18,871 nucleotides of DNA from Deltaproteobacteria bacterium UBA6930 (GTDB taxonomy: Bacteria > Myxococcota_A > UBA9160 > UBA6930), in contig DKAI01000155.1 of NCBI GenBank assembly GCA_002450755.1, positions 1 to 18,871 on the forward strand, in the 5' to 3' direction. How positions within the stretch are numbered: the stretch's first letter is position 1; the number at the start of each line of letters is the position of its first letter. A program made the position numbers and the translations under genes. This document shows, one piece after another, positions 7,391-15,082 of the stretch. The notes below the pieces were generated by a model that saw only the letters and a program-made list of their open reading frames with translations, did not search any database and was not told the DNA's origin.

Positions 7391-7810
7391 ATGTCACTGA
7401 CTTGGGATTCGTTGGAAGAGGGGAGTGAGATTCCCGAATTGAACAAGAACCCCGGAGTTACTCAGCTCGTGAAATATGCCGCAGGGGGAGGTGATTTTAA
7501 TCCCTTGCATCATGATTACGGATTTCCTCAGGCTAAAGAAATCGGTTCTATAATTATTCATGGGCGATTCAAGTACGCTGCATTAGGTGAACTTGTATCA
7601 AATTGGCTTGGTCATAAAGGGTTTGTCAGGAAGATTGGCTGCCAGTATCGCGGTATGGATATGCCTGATCAACCGATTGTTTGTAGAGGCAAGGTTCTAA
7701 GAAAATGGGAAGAATCCGACGAGAAGTTAGTTGAGTTGGAAATCTGGACAGAGAACTCCGAAGGGAAAAAGACAACACCTGGGTCTGCGATCGTCGTTCT
7801 TAACACCTAA
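7391..7810 (+). CDS. MaoC-like hydratase, HadB-like catalytic subunit
   Basis: A 139-residue hot-dog protein with the hydratase 2 motif GGGDFNPLHHD, in which Asp35 and His40 are the expected catalytic pair. GSIIIHGRFKYAALGE (about 52-67) is the substrate-channel helix region. Length and layout match HadB and the catalytic half of eukaryotic-type enoyl-CoA hydratase 2. With the preceding HadA-like protein it should hydrate trans-2-enoyl thioesters to (R)-3-hydroxyacyl thioesters, or run in reverse. Its stop codon TAA (7808-7810) lies inside a hairpin at the junction with the convergent acyl-CoA synthetase gene. The pair could belong to fatty acid, steroid side-chain or other CoA-ester metabolism; sequence alone does not decide. 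Confidence 0.85.
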   Translation: MSLTWDSLEEGSEIPELNKNPGVTQLVKYAAGGGDFNPLHHDYGFPQAKEIGSIIIHGRFKYAALGELVSNWLGHKGFVRKIGCQYRGMDMPDQPIVCRGKVLRKWEESDEKLVELEIWTENSEGKKTTPGSAIVVLNT

Positions 7811-7833
7811 GAACGTTCCGACAATTTCGGAAC
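7795..7833. terminator. Two adjacent perfect stem-loops at a convergent gene junction
   Basis: The first hairpin pairs CGTTCTTA (7795-7802) with TAAGAACG (7808-7815) over a five-base loop. The second pairs GTTCCGA (7815-7821) with TCGGAAC (7827-7833), also over five bases. They share base 7815 and span the stop of the MaoC gene (+) and the stop of the acyl-CoA synthetase (-). Position argues for bidirectional termination or 3'-end protection, but neither strand has a proper U-tract after them. Confidence 0.5.
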
Positions 7834-9446
7834 TAGGTAGAACTATAAGAAGCTTCTGCATGACTCGTTGCCGACTTGTAGTCCGCCTTTCCATTGGGAG
7901 CTCGGAACATTTTAGCTACGGCAAAAATTCGTTTCGGAACTTTGTAACCAGCGAGTTGTCCTCTTACGCTTTCTCGAATCGTTTGTTCGTCCAATTCATA
8001 TCCGCTCGAGAGTTCAACTACTGCAACTACTGCGCTGCCCCACTTCTCATCGGGAACACCGACTACTAGCGCATCTTCTACAGAATTCATGGTCTTAAGG
8101 ACCTCCTCGACTTCCTCAGGATAGATCTTCTCGCCTGCAGAGTTAATACAATTGCTTCCACGGCCAAGCAGAGTAAGAGTTCCGTCCTCTGCGACCGTGC
8201 ACCAATCGCCCGGTATGGAGTAACGCACACCTTTTATTGTCGGGAAGGTTTTTGCTGATTTCTCTTCGTCTTTGTAATAGCCGACAGGAATTGGGCCACA
8301 ACGTGCGATAAACCCTCTCTCGTCACTTCCTGGTGCGACTTCCTCATGGTCTTCTGTGAAGACCTTGCATTTGTCTCCGATTTGAAATTTGGCCGTCCGG
8401 GTTTCTCCTTTTGCTGTTGTGATTGAAGTTCCGAACCCGATAGCTTCTGATGATCCGAATAGATCAACCAACATCATTTTGTCGTTAAATTTCAAAAGCG
8501 CTTGTTTGATGTCGCGACTCCACATGACCCCAGAAGAAACGATTACTTTGATAGAAGAAATGTCCCATTTGTTGGGTTCAGATTCGAGCGCATTTAACAT
8601 CGGACGCGCAAACGCGTCTCCAACGATTACCAAGGAGTCAGCCTGATGTTTCTCTACCGCAGAAAAGGCTTCAGAGGCGTCGAAGCCAGGACTTTGAAGG
8701 GTGATGACGCATCCAGCCCCGAGAAGAGTCGTTACGGCAGTGAAGAGTCCTGTGCCATGCATTAATGGACAGCACGGAATCTGACGTCCGCCCGGGCCCG
8801 CTCGCAGCACATTGTTAACGTGTGCTTCGATGCTTTCAGGAGCTTCACCTCGATTGGCAGGGGTGTTAATTCCGCCCCCCAGTGCGAACCAAAGGTCTTC
8901 GGCGCGCCACATCACACCCTTTGGCATACCCGTAGTACCACCCGTGTAGACAAACAGCAGATCTTCGCCAGATCGTTCTACCTCGAGAGCCTTGCCCAAA
9001 CCGTCTGTGACGAGGTTCTCATAATCGTCAGAAAACTTGAGTGATTGACCACCTACTTGTATCCAGGCAACTACCCCAGGGAGGCGATCCTTGAGAGCTT
9101 CGACTTCGTTGGAAAATTCGGCATCGTAAACAACAGCCTTGGCATCGGAATTGTCCAGGATGTACCAAAGTTCTTTGTCACGGTACCGAAAGTTTACGTT
9201 CACATGGACAAGGCGGGCCTTAAAACATGCCGCGAGGCACTCGGGGTAGGCATTACTATTCCTGACGTAAAACCCTACTTTGTCGCCGGGGTTCAGTCCT
9301 CGATTTTGCAATGCTCTCGCTAAGTTATTGGTACGGCTAGAGAATTCTCCCCAAGTAACTGTCCGGTCACCGTGAATGATCGCGGGCGCATCTTTTGAGA
9401 TTCCGGACTCTATGCCGTCAAGTATGTCACCAAAGTTCCAGTTCAT
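7833..9446 (-). CDS. Acyl-CoA synthetase (AMP-forming)
   Basis: This ligase activates a carboxylic acid with ATP through an acyl-adenylate and joins it to CoA. ANL-superfamily motifs appear in order (537-residue numbering): VYTGGTTGMPKG phosphate loop (166-177), DLFGSSEAIG (328-337), GDW (413-415), GRGSNCINSAGEKIYPEEVE hinge (429-448) and the catalytic lysine in PNGKADY (Lys520). The N-terminus MNWNFGDILDGI matches the FadD17/FadD19-like group of actinobacterial and proteobacterial synthetases. The open frame extends 18 codons upstream to a TTG at 9500, but I place the start at the ATG at 9446, which has GGAGA four bases before it and agrees with the family's usual N-terminus. It converges on the MaoC pair and is divergent from doxX. 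The substrate class (fatty, steroid or branched acid) cannot be told. Confidence 0.9.
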   Translation of the reverse strand: MNWNFGDILDGIESGISKDAPAIIHGDRTVTWGEFSSRTNNLARALQNRGLNPGDKVGFYVRNSNAYPECLAACFKARLVHVNVNFRYRDKELWYILDNSDAKAVVYDAEFSNEVEALKDRLPGVVAWIQVGGQSLKFSDDYENLVTDGLGKALEVERSGEDLLFVYTGGTTGMPKGVMWRAEDLWFALGGGINTPANRGEAPESIEAHVNNVLRAGPGGRQIPCCPLMHGTGLFTAVTTLLGAGCVITLQSPGFDASEAFSAVEKHQADSLVIVGDAFARPMLNALESEPNKWDISSIKVIVSSGVMWSRDIKQALLKFNDKMMLVDLFGSSEAIGFGTSITTAKGETRTAKFQIGDKCKVFTEDHEEVAPGSDERGFIARCGPIPVGYYKDEEKSAKTFPTIKGVRYSIPGDWCTVAEDGTLTLLGRGSNCINSAGEKIYPEEVEEVLKTMNSVEDALVVGVPDEKWGSAVVAVVELSSGYELDEQTIRESVRGQLAGYKVPKRIFAVAKMFRAPNGKADYKSATSHAEASYSST

Positions 9447-9518
9447 GTCTTCTCCGAAGCGGGTCCATAGGAGGGTATACTGACCTGGGGTTCGGTCCAA
9501 GCCGAACCTGCAATCTTT

Positions 9519-9525
9519 AGGAGGG
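9519..9525 (+). promoter_or_regulatory. Ribosome binding site of the DoxX gene
   Basis: AGGAGGG lies about five bases before the ATG at 9530 and fixes that start. The 83-base divergent gap with the acyl-CoA synthetase gene must hold both promoters. Confidence 0.65.
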
Positions 9526-9529
9526 AAAA

Positions 9530-9970
9530 ATGGATTTTAGTGGTGTTTTGATTGAACGACCAGACTGGGCATTGGATGTGGGTACCTTGCTTATTCGTTT
9601 CTTTATAGGCATTTGCTTTGTAGTTCACGGCTTGGGAAAGCTCGGCCTGGTAGGGACAGGCGATATGGACGGGTTTGTTGCCTGGCTGACTGATCTCGGA
9701 GTTCCAATGCCCGAAGTTCAAGCGAGAATAGCGATGCTCTCGGAAATTGTGGGTGGTGTGTTGATCACGCTGGGTTTGTTTACTCGCCCTGCCTGCGCAC
9801 TTCTTATAGGTACGATGGTAATTGCGGGCCGTCTGGGTCACAAAGATTGCGGTTATCTAATAACAAACGAACCCCCGGGAGCGGAGTACACGATAAATTT
9901 GGCGGCGATTTGCGGTCTCATTTTGTTGTTGGGACCTGGTGGAGTGTCTCTTGACGCGGCTCTGTTTTAG
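9530..9970 (+). CDS. DoxX family membrane protein
   Basis: A 146-residue inner-membrane protein with four predicted helices: about residues 16-38, 65-84, 86-100 and 119-140. The motif VVHGLGKLG just after the first helix, followed by a mostly polar stretch and LSEIVGGVLITLGLFTRP, is typical of DoxX/SURF4-like proteins. Family members are linked to quinol oxidation (thiosulfate:quinone oxidoreductase subunit DoxD/DoxX) or to redox stress in Mycobacterium, but most have no known activity, so no specific reaction is assigned. It is a single-gene unit with its own strong ribosome binding site and a rho-independent terminator straight after it. Confidence 0.85.
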   Translation: MDFSGVLIERPDWALDVGTLLIRFFIGICFVVHGLGKLGLVGTGDMDGFVAWLTDLGVPMPEVQARIAMLSEIVGGVLITLGLFTRPACALLIGTMVIAGRLGHKDCGYLITNEPPGAEYTINLAAICGLILLLGPGGVSLDAALF

Positions 9971-9981
9971 AAAAAATGAAT

Positions 9982-10008
9982 AAATGCTGGCTAGGCCCGC
10001 ATTTTTAT
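9982..10008. terminator. Bidirectional rho-independent terminator
   Basis: AAATGC (9982-9987) pairs with GCATTT (9999-10004). After one mismatch an inner GGC/GCC stem closes on a three-base TAG loop. The plus strand continues as TTTTTAT, and the minus strand runs into a T-rich stretch opposite the A-rich bases at 9971-9981. It sits between the convergent DoxX and phosphatase genes and overlaps the last codon of the phosphatase. Confidence 0.7.
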
Positions 10009-10784
10009 CGCGTTCGTAGAAATCTTTCTTGAAGGGCCAAACGGAGAGGAACATCTACGGCGAGACTTTTCTCGAGATAGGCTTCGAGCGATCCTCTCAG
10101 TGAACGTGCTCTGGTGAGGGCGTGTTTTAGGTAGCGCTCGTCGACACTGTATATGGGTCTTAGAGAGGCAGAGCCGACTTTCGGAGCACCTTTTTGGGCC
10201 CATTCTGCTTGGCTGGCTCGAATCTCACTTTCGATCGGGAAACGTTTTTGACTTTCGAGATAGTCGGCGAGAATTGCGTCAAACGATATACCTATTGCTA
10301 ATAGGATAAGCGCTATGGCCCAACCAGTTCGGTCTTTTCCTGCAGCGCAATGAATTAGGATTGGCCCTTTTGGAGCTTCGGCGATCAGACGCAGCAATTC
10401 TGAATAGTCGCTTGTCTGTTCACTGGCTAGCTCGCCATAGATTTCGAGCATTGCATTGTGTGCGCGCTCGGGAGTCAATTCTCCCCTCATTATCTGTTGC
10501 TTAAATCCCTCGGCGCTCCCCGGCATAATGCAGAAATTTTTCGTTCGTGCGGCTGTTTGAGGATCTACTCTGTTCGGATGACTCCGCCGTTCTTCATCTA
10601 ACCGCAGGTCGCACAAAAGAGAAATTTTTAGATCTTTTAAGGTGTCCGTATCCTTCTTGTTAAGAAAACTTAGATGACTAGATCGGAGAAGGCTTCGGGG
10701 CTTTAGCTCGAGAAGGCCGGGAGTGTTTGCGCCGACCTCTCGGAAGTTGGGGGCTCCTTCTAATCTTGTGGGTGTTCCCTGCAT
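10005..10784 (-). CDS. Tyrosine/dual-specificity protein phosphatase (Y_phosphatase3 family)
   Basis: A cysteine-dependent phosphatase of 259 residues. The signature HCxxGxxRTG is HCAAGKDRTG at 145-154, with nucleophile Cys146 and Arg152. The N-terminal APNFREVG (about 11-18) and DLRLDEER (59-66) are hallmarks of the Y_phosphatase3 family, which includes Mycobacterium PtpB and Listeria LipA. Those act on phosphotyrosine and in some cases phosphoinositides. Here it may act on a protein or a lipid phosphate; nothing in the sequence decides. No signal peptide is evident, so it is probably cytoplasmic. The ATG at 10784 has only a weak GCGGAA upstream. It is a lone gene, divergent from the Nudix operon and converging on doxX. 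Confidence 0.85.
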   Translation of the reverse strand: MQGTPTRLEGAPNFREVGANTPGLLELKPRSLLRSSHLSFLNKKDTDTLKDLKISLLCDLRLDEERRSHPNRVDPQTAARTKNFCIMPGSAEGFKQQIMRGELTPERAHNAMLEIYGELASEQTSDYSELLRLIAEAPKGPILIHCAAGKDRTGWAIALILLAIGISFDAILADYLESQKRFPIESEIRASQAEWAQKGAPKVGSASLRPIYSVDERYLKHALTRARSLRGSLEAYLEKSLAVDVPLRLALQERFLRTR

Positions 10785-10969
10785 TTCCGCTGACTCTAGC
10801 GTGACTTCCTTATTCAGCGATTGTTTAGCTCTAAATTTTAAAAGTAACTCCCATCGTTAATAAAGAATGGCACAATATGTCAGAGCGACCACCAAAGTGG
10901 CTTCGGTAAGATGCTCCCGTCTAGGGCACTTCCAATGCGGGTTCTAAGGTACGGAGTTGTGGGCCAATC
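10785..10969. other. Divergent intergenic region with a possibly structured leader
   Basis: This 185-base region separates the phosphatase (-) from the Nudix operon (+). It is AT-rich at about 10826-10870, where promoters for both sides would fit, although no pair of hexamers stands out. The part nearer the Nudix gene is GC-richer and contains short inverted repeats, such as CCAC-CAAA-GTGG, and GAGC with GCTC further out. I recognise no riboswitch class or RNA gene in it. Confidence 0.35.
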
Positions 10970-11731
10970 GTGAGAGAAATTTCACTGGATTCGATTGAAA
11001 TCGTAGAAGATCGTACATCTCAAAGTAGTTGTGACGAGGGATTTCTTCGTCTTTCCCGACTACGTCTTAAAAATCTTTATAGTGATGGAAGTACTTCAAG
11101 AGTTTACAGCTGTGACATAGCTTCTAGGGAGAGCAGTGATGCGGTGGTGGCAGTCCTTTATCAAAAGAATGAGAAAAGGAAGATCAATGTGATTCTTCGG
11201 GAGAGTTTGAGGCCTCCCATTTATTTGAGAAAGTTTAAGGTGTTCGAGCAGGCGGATACAAAGGATTATAAACACTTGCTGGAAGTCGTCGCGGGTGTCA
11301 TCGAGCTAGGTGATGGAGCGTTTACGCGCACGTTTGCGACCCGCGCTTCCAAAGAGGCAGAGGAGGAGGTTGGTTGCCTGATTGCCCCCGATGACTTTCA
11401 TTCTCTTGGGGGCGAAAGTTTCCCCAGTCCCGGTATTAGTGACGAAAAACTTTATTTTTGCTTTGGTCATGCCCAAAATTTTATGTCAGATCCTCCTCCT
11501 GGAGATGGTGGGCCGATGGAGGAGGTCGGTCGAGTAGTTTTTGTGGAACTCAGACAAGCGATTGAGCGGTGCAGAAGGGCAGAAATTCCCGATATGAAGA
11601 CAGAGGTTGCGCTTTTGCGATTGGCCGATGCGCTGGGTTACATTCCACAGTTAGACTGTTATTTGGATGAGCTGCCAGACTCTTTGAGGGAACGCTATTC
11701 ATCGCTTGGCCTAGAGAGCAGCAATTGTTAG
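10970..11731 (+). CDS. Nudix hydrolase, possibly nucleotide-sugar pyrophosphatase-like
   Basis: A 253-residue Nudix protein that should cleave a nucleoside diphosphate linked to another group. The Nudix box is at about residues 115-136: GDGAFT, then ATRASKEAEEEVGCL, with the metal-binding KEAEEEVG in place of REUxEExG. The glutamate usually found seven residues before this core is replaced by Arg120. AGVIELGDG before the box and KEA in the core resemble ADP-ribose and UDP-glucose pyrophosphatases (NUDT14 type), which is the basis for the substrate guess. The start is GTG at 10970; an in-frame stop lies 27 bases upstream and there is no nearby ATG. It is the first gene of a four-gene operon and overlaps the next gene by seven bases. 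Confidence 0.75.
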   Translation: MREISLDSIEIVEDRTSQSSCDEGFLRLSRLRLKNLYSDGSTSRVYSCDIASRESSDAVVAVLYQKNEKRKINVILRESLRPPIYLRKFKVFEQADTKDYKHLLEVVAGVIELGDGAFTRTFATRASKEAEEEVGCLIAPDDFHSLGGESFPSPGISDEKLYFCFGHAQNFMSDPPPGDGGPMEEVGRVVFVELRQAIERCRRAEIPDMKTEVALLRLADALGYIPQLDCYLDELPDSLRERYSSLGLESSNC

Positions 11732-12756
11732 TCCCTAAGATTGCGATTATTGGTCCGAGAAGGTTAAGGCAGGGGTTGGGGCCCTTTGTTGCCCGAGCGC
11801 TCAAAGGTGCAGGTGCCGAAATTTCGTGCTTTCTCTGCTCTAAAGAATCCAATGTAAAGGCTGCATCCGATGAATTGACTGAGATCGCAAATGTCGTCGC
11901 ACGGGGTTATTTTAATCTTGGTTCAATGCTCGAAGCAGAGGATCTGGATGCGTTGGCAATTTTATCTCCCAGGGAGACTCATCAGTATTTTCTAGAAGCT
12001 GCTCTCAGAAATCGACTGCACGTCTTTTGTGAGAAGCCTTTGGTATGGGGGGACGGTAATCCTTCCGTCGATGCGACCGTACTGATTGAAGAGTTCGGGC
12101 GTCAAAATTTACTTCTCATGGAGAACAGCCAGTGGCCCGAGACCTTGAAGGGCTTTCTCGAGCTTCATCCAGAGGCCTTGGACTGCCGTCCCAGGGAGTT
12201 TTCGATGCGTCTTTCACCTCGATCTGAAGGCCTCGAAATGATTGTTGATTCGCTTTCTCACCCGCTGAGCCTTCTGCAGGCCTGGACAGCCTATTTTGAC
12301 CCATCCGAACAGGATTGTCGGGTTGAAAGCCCTACGTTTAAGCGGTATAACCTTTCAGGGGTGATGGGGATATCTGTCTCGTTTCAATTTGTAAGAGGCT
12401 CCGCTGCGGTTTCGGCCAGTGTGGATTTGGTCCAACAAGTTGAGCAACCGAGAATTGCAAGTTATTCGCTCAACGGCTTTGTGGCAGAACGGCTGGTAGA
12501 CATGAGCGATTACTCTATGTTCTTTAGCGATAGAGGTCGACGGATAGCCTTGGAAGACCCCCTAACGTTAAGGGCTGCCCGGTTCGCGAGAGAACTCCAG
12601 CTGAGAATCGAAAGCACAACGGTTCTCTACGATGATGAGACGGAATTGCCCCAGGCTACTGAGGCAAGAGAACTAAAGTCTCGGATGGTGATGCTTGAGG
12701 AGCTCGTAGAGGCGTTTGTTGATTACAACAGTCATCGCAAATATGCGGTCGACTAA
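11725..12756 (+). CDS. Gfo/Idh/MocA-type oxidoreductase
   Basis: A 343-residue protein with the Gfo/Idh/MocA layout: an N-terminal Rossmann domain starting IAIIG (6-10), ALAILSPRETHQYFLEAALRNRLHVFCEKPL (77-106) and the family EKP motif at 103-105. Members usually oxidise or reduce a sugar, often a nucleotide sugar, with NAD(P). The glycine-rich loop is modified (GPRRLRQG instead of GxGxxG), and the C-terminal half is divergent with no obvious catalytic histidine motif, so activity is uncertain. The start is TTG at 11725, overlapping the Nudix stop by seven bases, which implies translational coupling; the next ATG would remove the cofactor domain. Its place before a radical SAM gene and waaF suggests a role in sugar chemistry. 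Confidence 0.7.
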   Translation: MLVPKIAIIGPRRLRQGLGPFVARALKGAGAEISCFLCSKESNVKAASDELTEIANVVARGYFNLGSMLEAEDLDALAILSPRETHQYFLEAALRNRLHVFCEKPLVWGDGNPSVDATVLIEEFGRQNLLLMENSQWPETLKGFLELHPEALDCRPREFSMRLSPRSEGLEMIVDSLSHPLSLLQAWTAYFDPSEQDCRVESPTFKRYNLSGVMGISVSFQFVRGSAAVSASVDLVQQVEQPRIASYSLNGFVAERLVDMSDYSMFFSDRGRRIALEDPLTLRAARFARELQLRIESTTVLYDDETELPQATEARELKSRMVMLEELVEAFVDYNSHRKYAVD

Positions 12757-12792
12757 GGTTGCTCATTAAAGAGCTTTAAATGGGGACTAACT

Positions 12793-14010
12793 TTGGCTCA
12801 CGCAATTCATAATTTTACGGCAAAACTTAGGCAGCCCAGCGTGGTTGGTCAGGTAAAAGATTATCTCGAGTGGCGACGTGCGTTGGCCAAGGCTCGCGAA
12901 AATGGAGAGGATCTTCCTGAACCGCCTGCAATTTCTCCTGTATCTATAAATTTGGATCTTACGACAGCCTGTAATTATCGATGCACGCATTGTATTGATT
13001 GGGATATCTTGAACACAAAGCATAAATATAAAGAAGAAGAGCTCAAACAGTCGATTAGGCTCATGGCGGAGAGAGGTCTACGGTCTGTAATCCTTATCGG
13101 TGGAGGAGAGCCAACTTTATACCCGCGGTTTCCCGATTTTGTGAAATTTCTGAAGGAATTGGATCTACAGGTCTCGATCGTTTCCAATGGAAGTAGAGGT
13201 GATCGTCTTCTAGAAGCGATTCAATACATGAAGTCCCCTGATTGGATAAGACTTTCTCTAGACACCGGCAGCAATGAATTATTTGTCGCGATGCACAACC
13301 CCGTGAACAAGAAGTGGGATTTAGATGCCGTTTGTGAATGGATTCCCAAGTTAAAAGAAGCAAACGGCGATGTGCGAGTCGGTTTTAGTTACATCATCGT
13401 CTGGGGAGGAGCCAGTCGTGAGGAGCACGTTCTTAACGAGAACATTCATGAAATAGTAATGGCTGCAGAAAGAGCAAAGTCATACAAGTTTGATTACATT
13501 GCCTTTAAGCCGATCCTGGAGAGGCAAAAAGACGGCGCGGAAGTCATGGATCCCCAGAAGAGTGAGAGGGAGTTGTCGAAAGTGGTTGAACGTATTCGCA
13601 CCGAGGTGGATAAGGCTAAGGAACTTGCGGATACAAGTTTCGAGGTGGTTGAAAGCACCAACCTTAAGCTTTTGGAGGAGGGTAATTGGGAGGAATCCAC
13701 GCGTCAGCCCAAAACCTGTCACATGCAGGCATTGAGACAGGTCCTGACGCCTACGGGGCTATTTAATTGCCCCGCTCATCGAGGAGTCGAGAAAGCGCGT
13801 TTGGGTACGAGTACTGCTTACAGTGGCCAAGAAGACGCCGCTAAGACTGGTCTTGCCCTTGCAGAGAGTCTGGACACCTTCGATGCTAGCCATGAGTGCA
13901 GGGAGGTCACGTGCCTCTATCACACGAGTAATTGGTGGATCGAAGACCTTATTGAAAACCCAGAAAAAGAGATCGAACTTTCCGAAGAGCGCGGAGAATA
14001 TTTCCTCTAA
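12793..14010 (+). CDS. Radical SAM protein with extra C-terminal cysteines
   Basis: A 405-residue radical SAM enzyme. The [4Fe-4S]-SAM motif is CNYRCTHC (Cys60, Cys64, Cys67), followed by GGGEPTLYP (103-111), the SAM-binding GGE segment, and LSLDTGS (154-160). The C-terminal part has Cys309, Cys326, Cys369 and Cys374 (TCHMQ, FNCPAH, HECREVTCLYH), a spacing that suggests an auxiliary cluster as in SPASM/twitch proteins. The substrate is unknown to me. The start is TTG at 12793 with GGGGA upstream; the frame is closed 13 codons before by the Gfo/Idh stop, and the next internal Met is far past the catalytic cysteines. waaF begins two bases after its stop. A peptide-modifying role is possible, but no precursor peptide gene is seen nearby, so sugar or lipid-sugar modification fits the context better. 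Confidence 0.85.
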   Translation: MAHAIHNFTAKLRQPSVVGQVKDYLEWRRALAKARENGEDLPEPPAISPVSINLDLTTACNYRCTHCIDWDILNTKHKYKEEELKQSIRLMAERGLRSVILIGGGEPTLYPRFPDFVKFLKELDLQVSIVSNGSRGDRLLEAIQYMKSPDWIRLSLDTGSNELFVAMHNPVNKKWDLDAVCEWIPKLKEANGDVRVGFSYIIVWGGASREEHVLNENIHEIVMAAERAKSYKFDYIAFKPILERQKDGAEVMDPQKSERELSKVVERIRTEVDKAKELADTSFEVVESTNLKLLEEGNWEESTRQPKTCHMQALRQVLTPTGLFNCPAHRGVEKARLGTSTAYSGQEDAAKTGLALAESLDTFDASHECREVTCLYHTSNWWIEDLIENPEKEIELSEERGEYFL

Positions 14011-14012
14011 GA

Positions 14013-15059
14013 GTGCCTGGCTCGCCACCAATACCTGGGAAGATCTGGGCCCGTGTCCCTAACTGGGTTGGTGACGCAGTGATGATCACGCCAGCTCTAA
14101 GGGCCATTCGAAAAACGCATCCGACCGCGGAAATTATTTTGTGCGGAGAGCCTCATTTAGAAGATCTCTTTGAAAGTCATCCTAGCGTCGACCGTTTTCA
14201 ATCCATCGCGAGATATGACTCAGGTTCTATAAAGAGAATCCGGAGGACACTGCGTGAAGAACTGCCTGACTGGGCAGTGATCTTCCCAGATTCCTTCCGC
14301 GCAGCTCTTCCCGCTTTTCTAGCACGAGTTCCTTTTAGGGTAGGTTATTCTCGAGATCTACTTAGGAAAGTACTCCTTACTCATTCATTGCGACCCCCGA
14401 GTGGTGCTGATGGTCGTCGCATTCCTATTTCCATGGTCGAACGCTATTTGCGAATAAGTCGGTACCTCGGATGTCCCGACGATGGTGAAGAAACCGAGTT
14501 GGTTGTAGGAAATCGGGCAAGGTCAAGTCTCGGACAACGATTGGATTTGTCTGGATTGTCCTTGGATGACCCTCTTTTTGTAATGACCCCCGGTGCAAGT
14601 TTCGGATCCAGTAAGCTCTGGCCTGTTGAACACTTCGCTGCAGCGGCCGACCAATTGTCTCGTGACCTGAATGCAGCTTGTGTTATTACACCGGGACCCG
14701 GAGAGGAAGATATTGCCAAGGCAGTGGAAAGCTTAATGAGTCAACCGGTCCGTATATTGATTCAGCCCACTGTGACCCTATCGGAACTCGTTGCGTTGCT
14801 TTCACGATCCCTTTTTCTTGTCTCGAATGACACTGGACCACGACATATTGCTGTGGCCCTCGGCACACCGGCAATTACAGTGATGGGTTCAACGGATCCG
14901 CGTCATACGCAACATCTTATGAAACGTCAAAAGGTTTTACGAGAGGACGTATCGTGCAGCCCTTGTCATCTAAAGCTATGTCCGATCGACCACAAATGCA
15001 TGACTCGACTTAAACCTGAACGCGTAGTTGCTGCCGCTAAAGAGCTCCTAGGCACGTAA
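14013..15059 (+). CDS. waaF: Lipopolysaccharide heptosyltransferase II
   Basis: A GT-B glycosyltransferase of family GT9, which adds the second L-glycero-D-manno-heptose to the LPS inner core from ADP-heptose at the inner membrane. The 348-residue protein has the WaaF N-terminal PNWVGDAVMITPALRAI (16-32), PGASFGSSKLWP (193-204) and the sugar-nucleotide site NDTGPRHIA with GTPAITVMGSTDP (272-296). The cysteine-rich tail CSPCHLKLCPIDHKC (315-329) is a WaaF hallmark. The start is GTG at 14013, two bases after the radical SAM stop, with GGAGA further upstream. It is the last gene of the operon. A heptosyltransferase in the outer-membrane pathway is the best sign that this is a Gram-negative organism, and it ties the three preceding genes to envelope sugar work by context only. 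Confidence 0.88.
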   Translation: MPGSPPIPGKIWARVPNWVGDAVMITPALRAIRKTHPTAEIILCGEPHLEDLFESHPSVDRFQSIARYDSGSIKRIRRTLREELPDWAVIFPDSFRAALPAFLARVPFRVGYSRDLLRKVLLTHSLRPPSGADGRRIPISMVERYLRISRYLGCPDDGEETELVVGNRARSSLGQRLDLSGLSLDDPLFVMTPGASFGSSKLWPVEHFAAAADQLSRDLNAACVITPGPGEEDIAKAVESLMSQPVRILIQPTVTLSELVALLSRSLFLVSNDTGPRHIAVALGTPAITVMGSTDPRHTQHLMKRQKVLREDVSCSPCHLKLCPIDHKCMTRLKPERVVAAAKELLGT

Positions 15060-15082
15060 AAAAACTGTGAATATTCTCAGAC

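Noticed and set aside
9447..9500. Upstream extension of the acyl-CoA synthetase to a TTG at 9500
   Set aside because: The family N-terminus begins at the ATG at 9446, which also has a ribosome binding site; the extra 18 residues have no counterpart I know.
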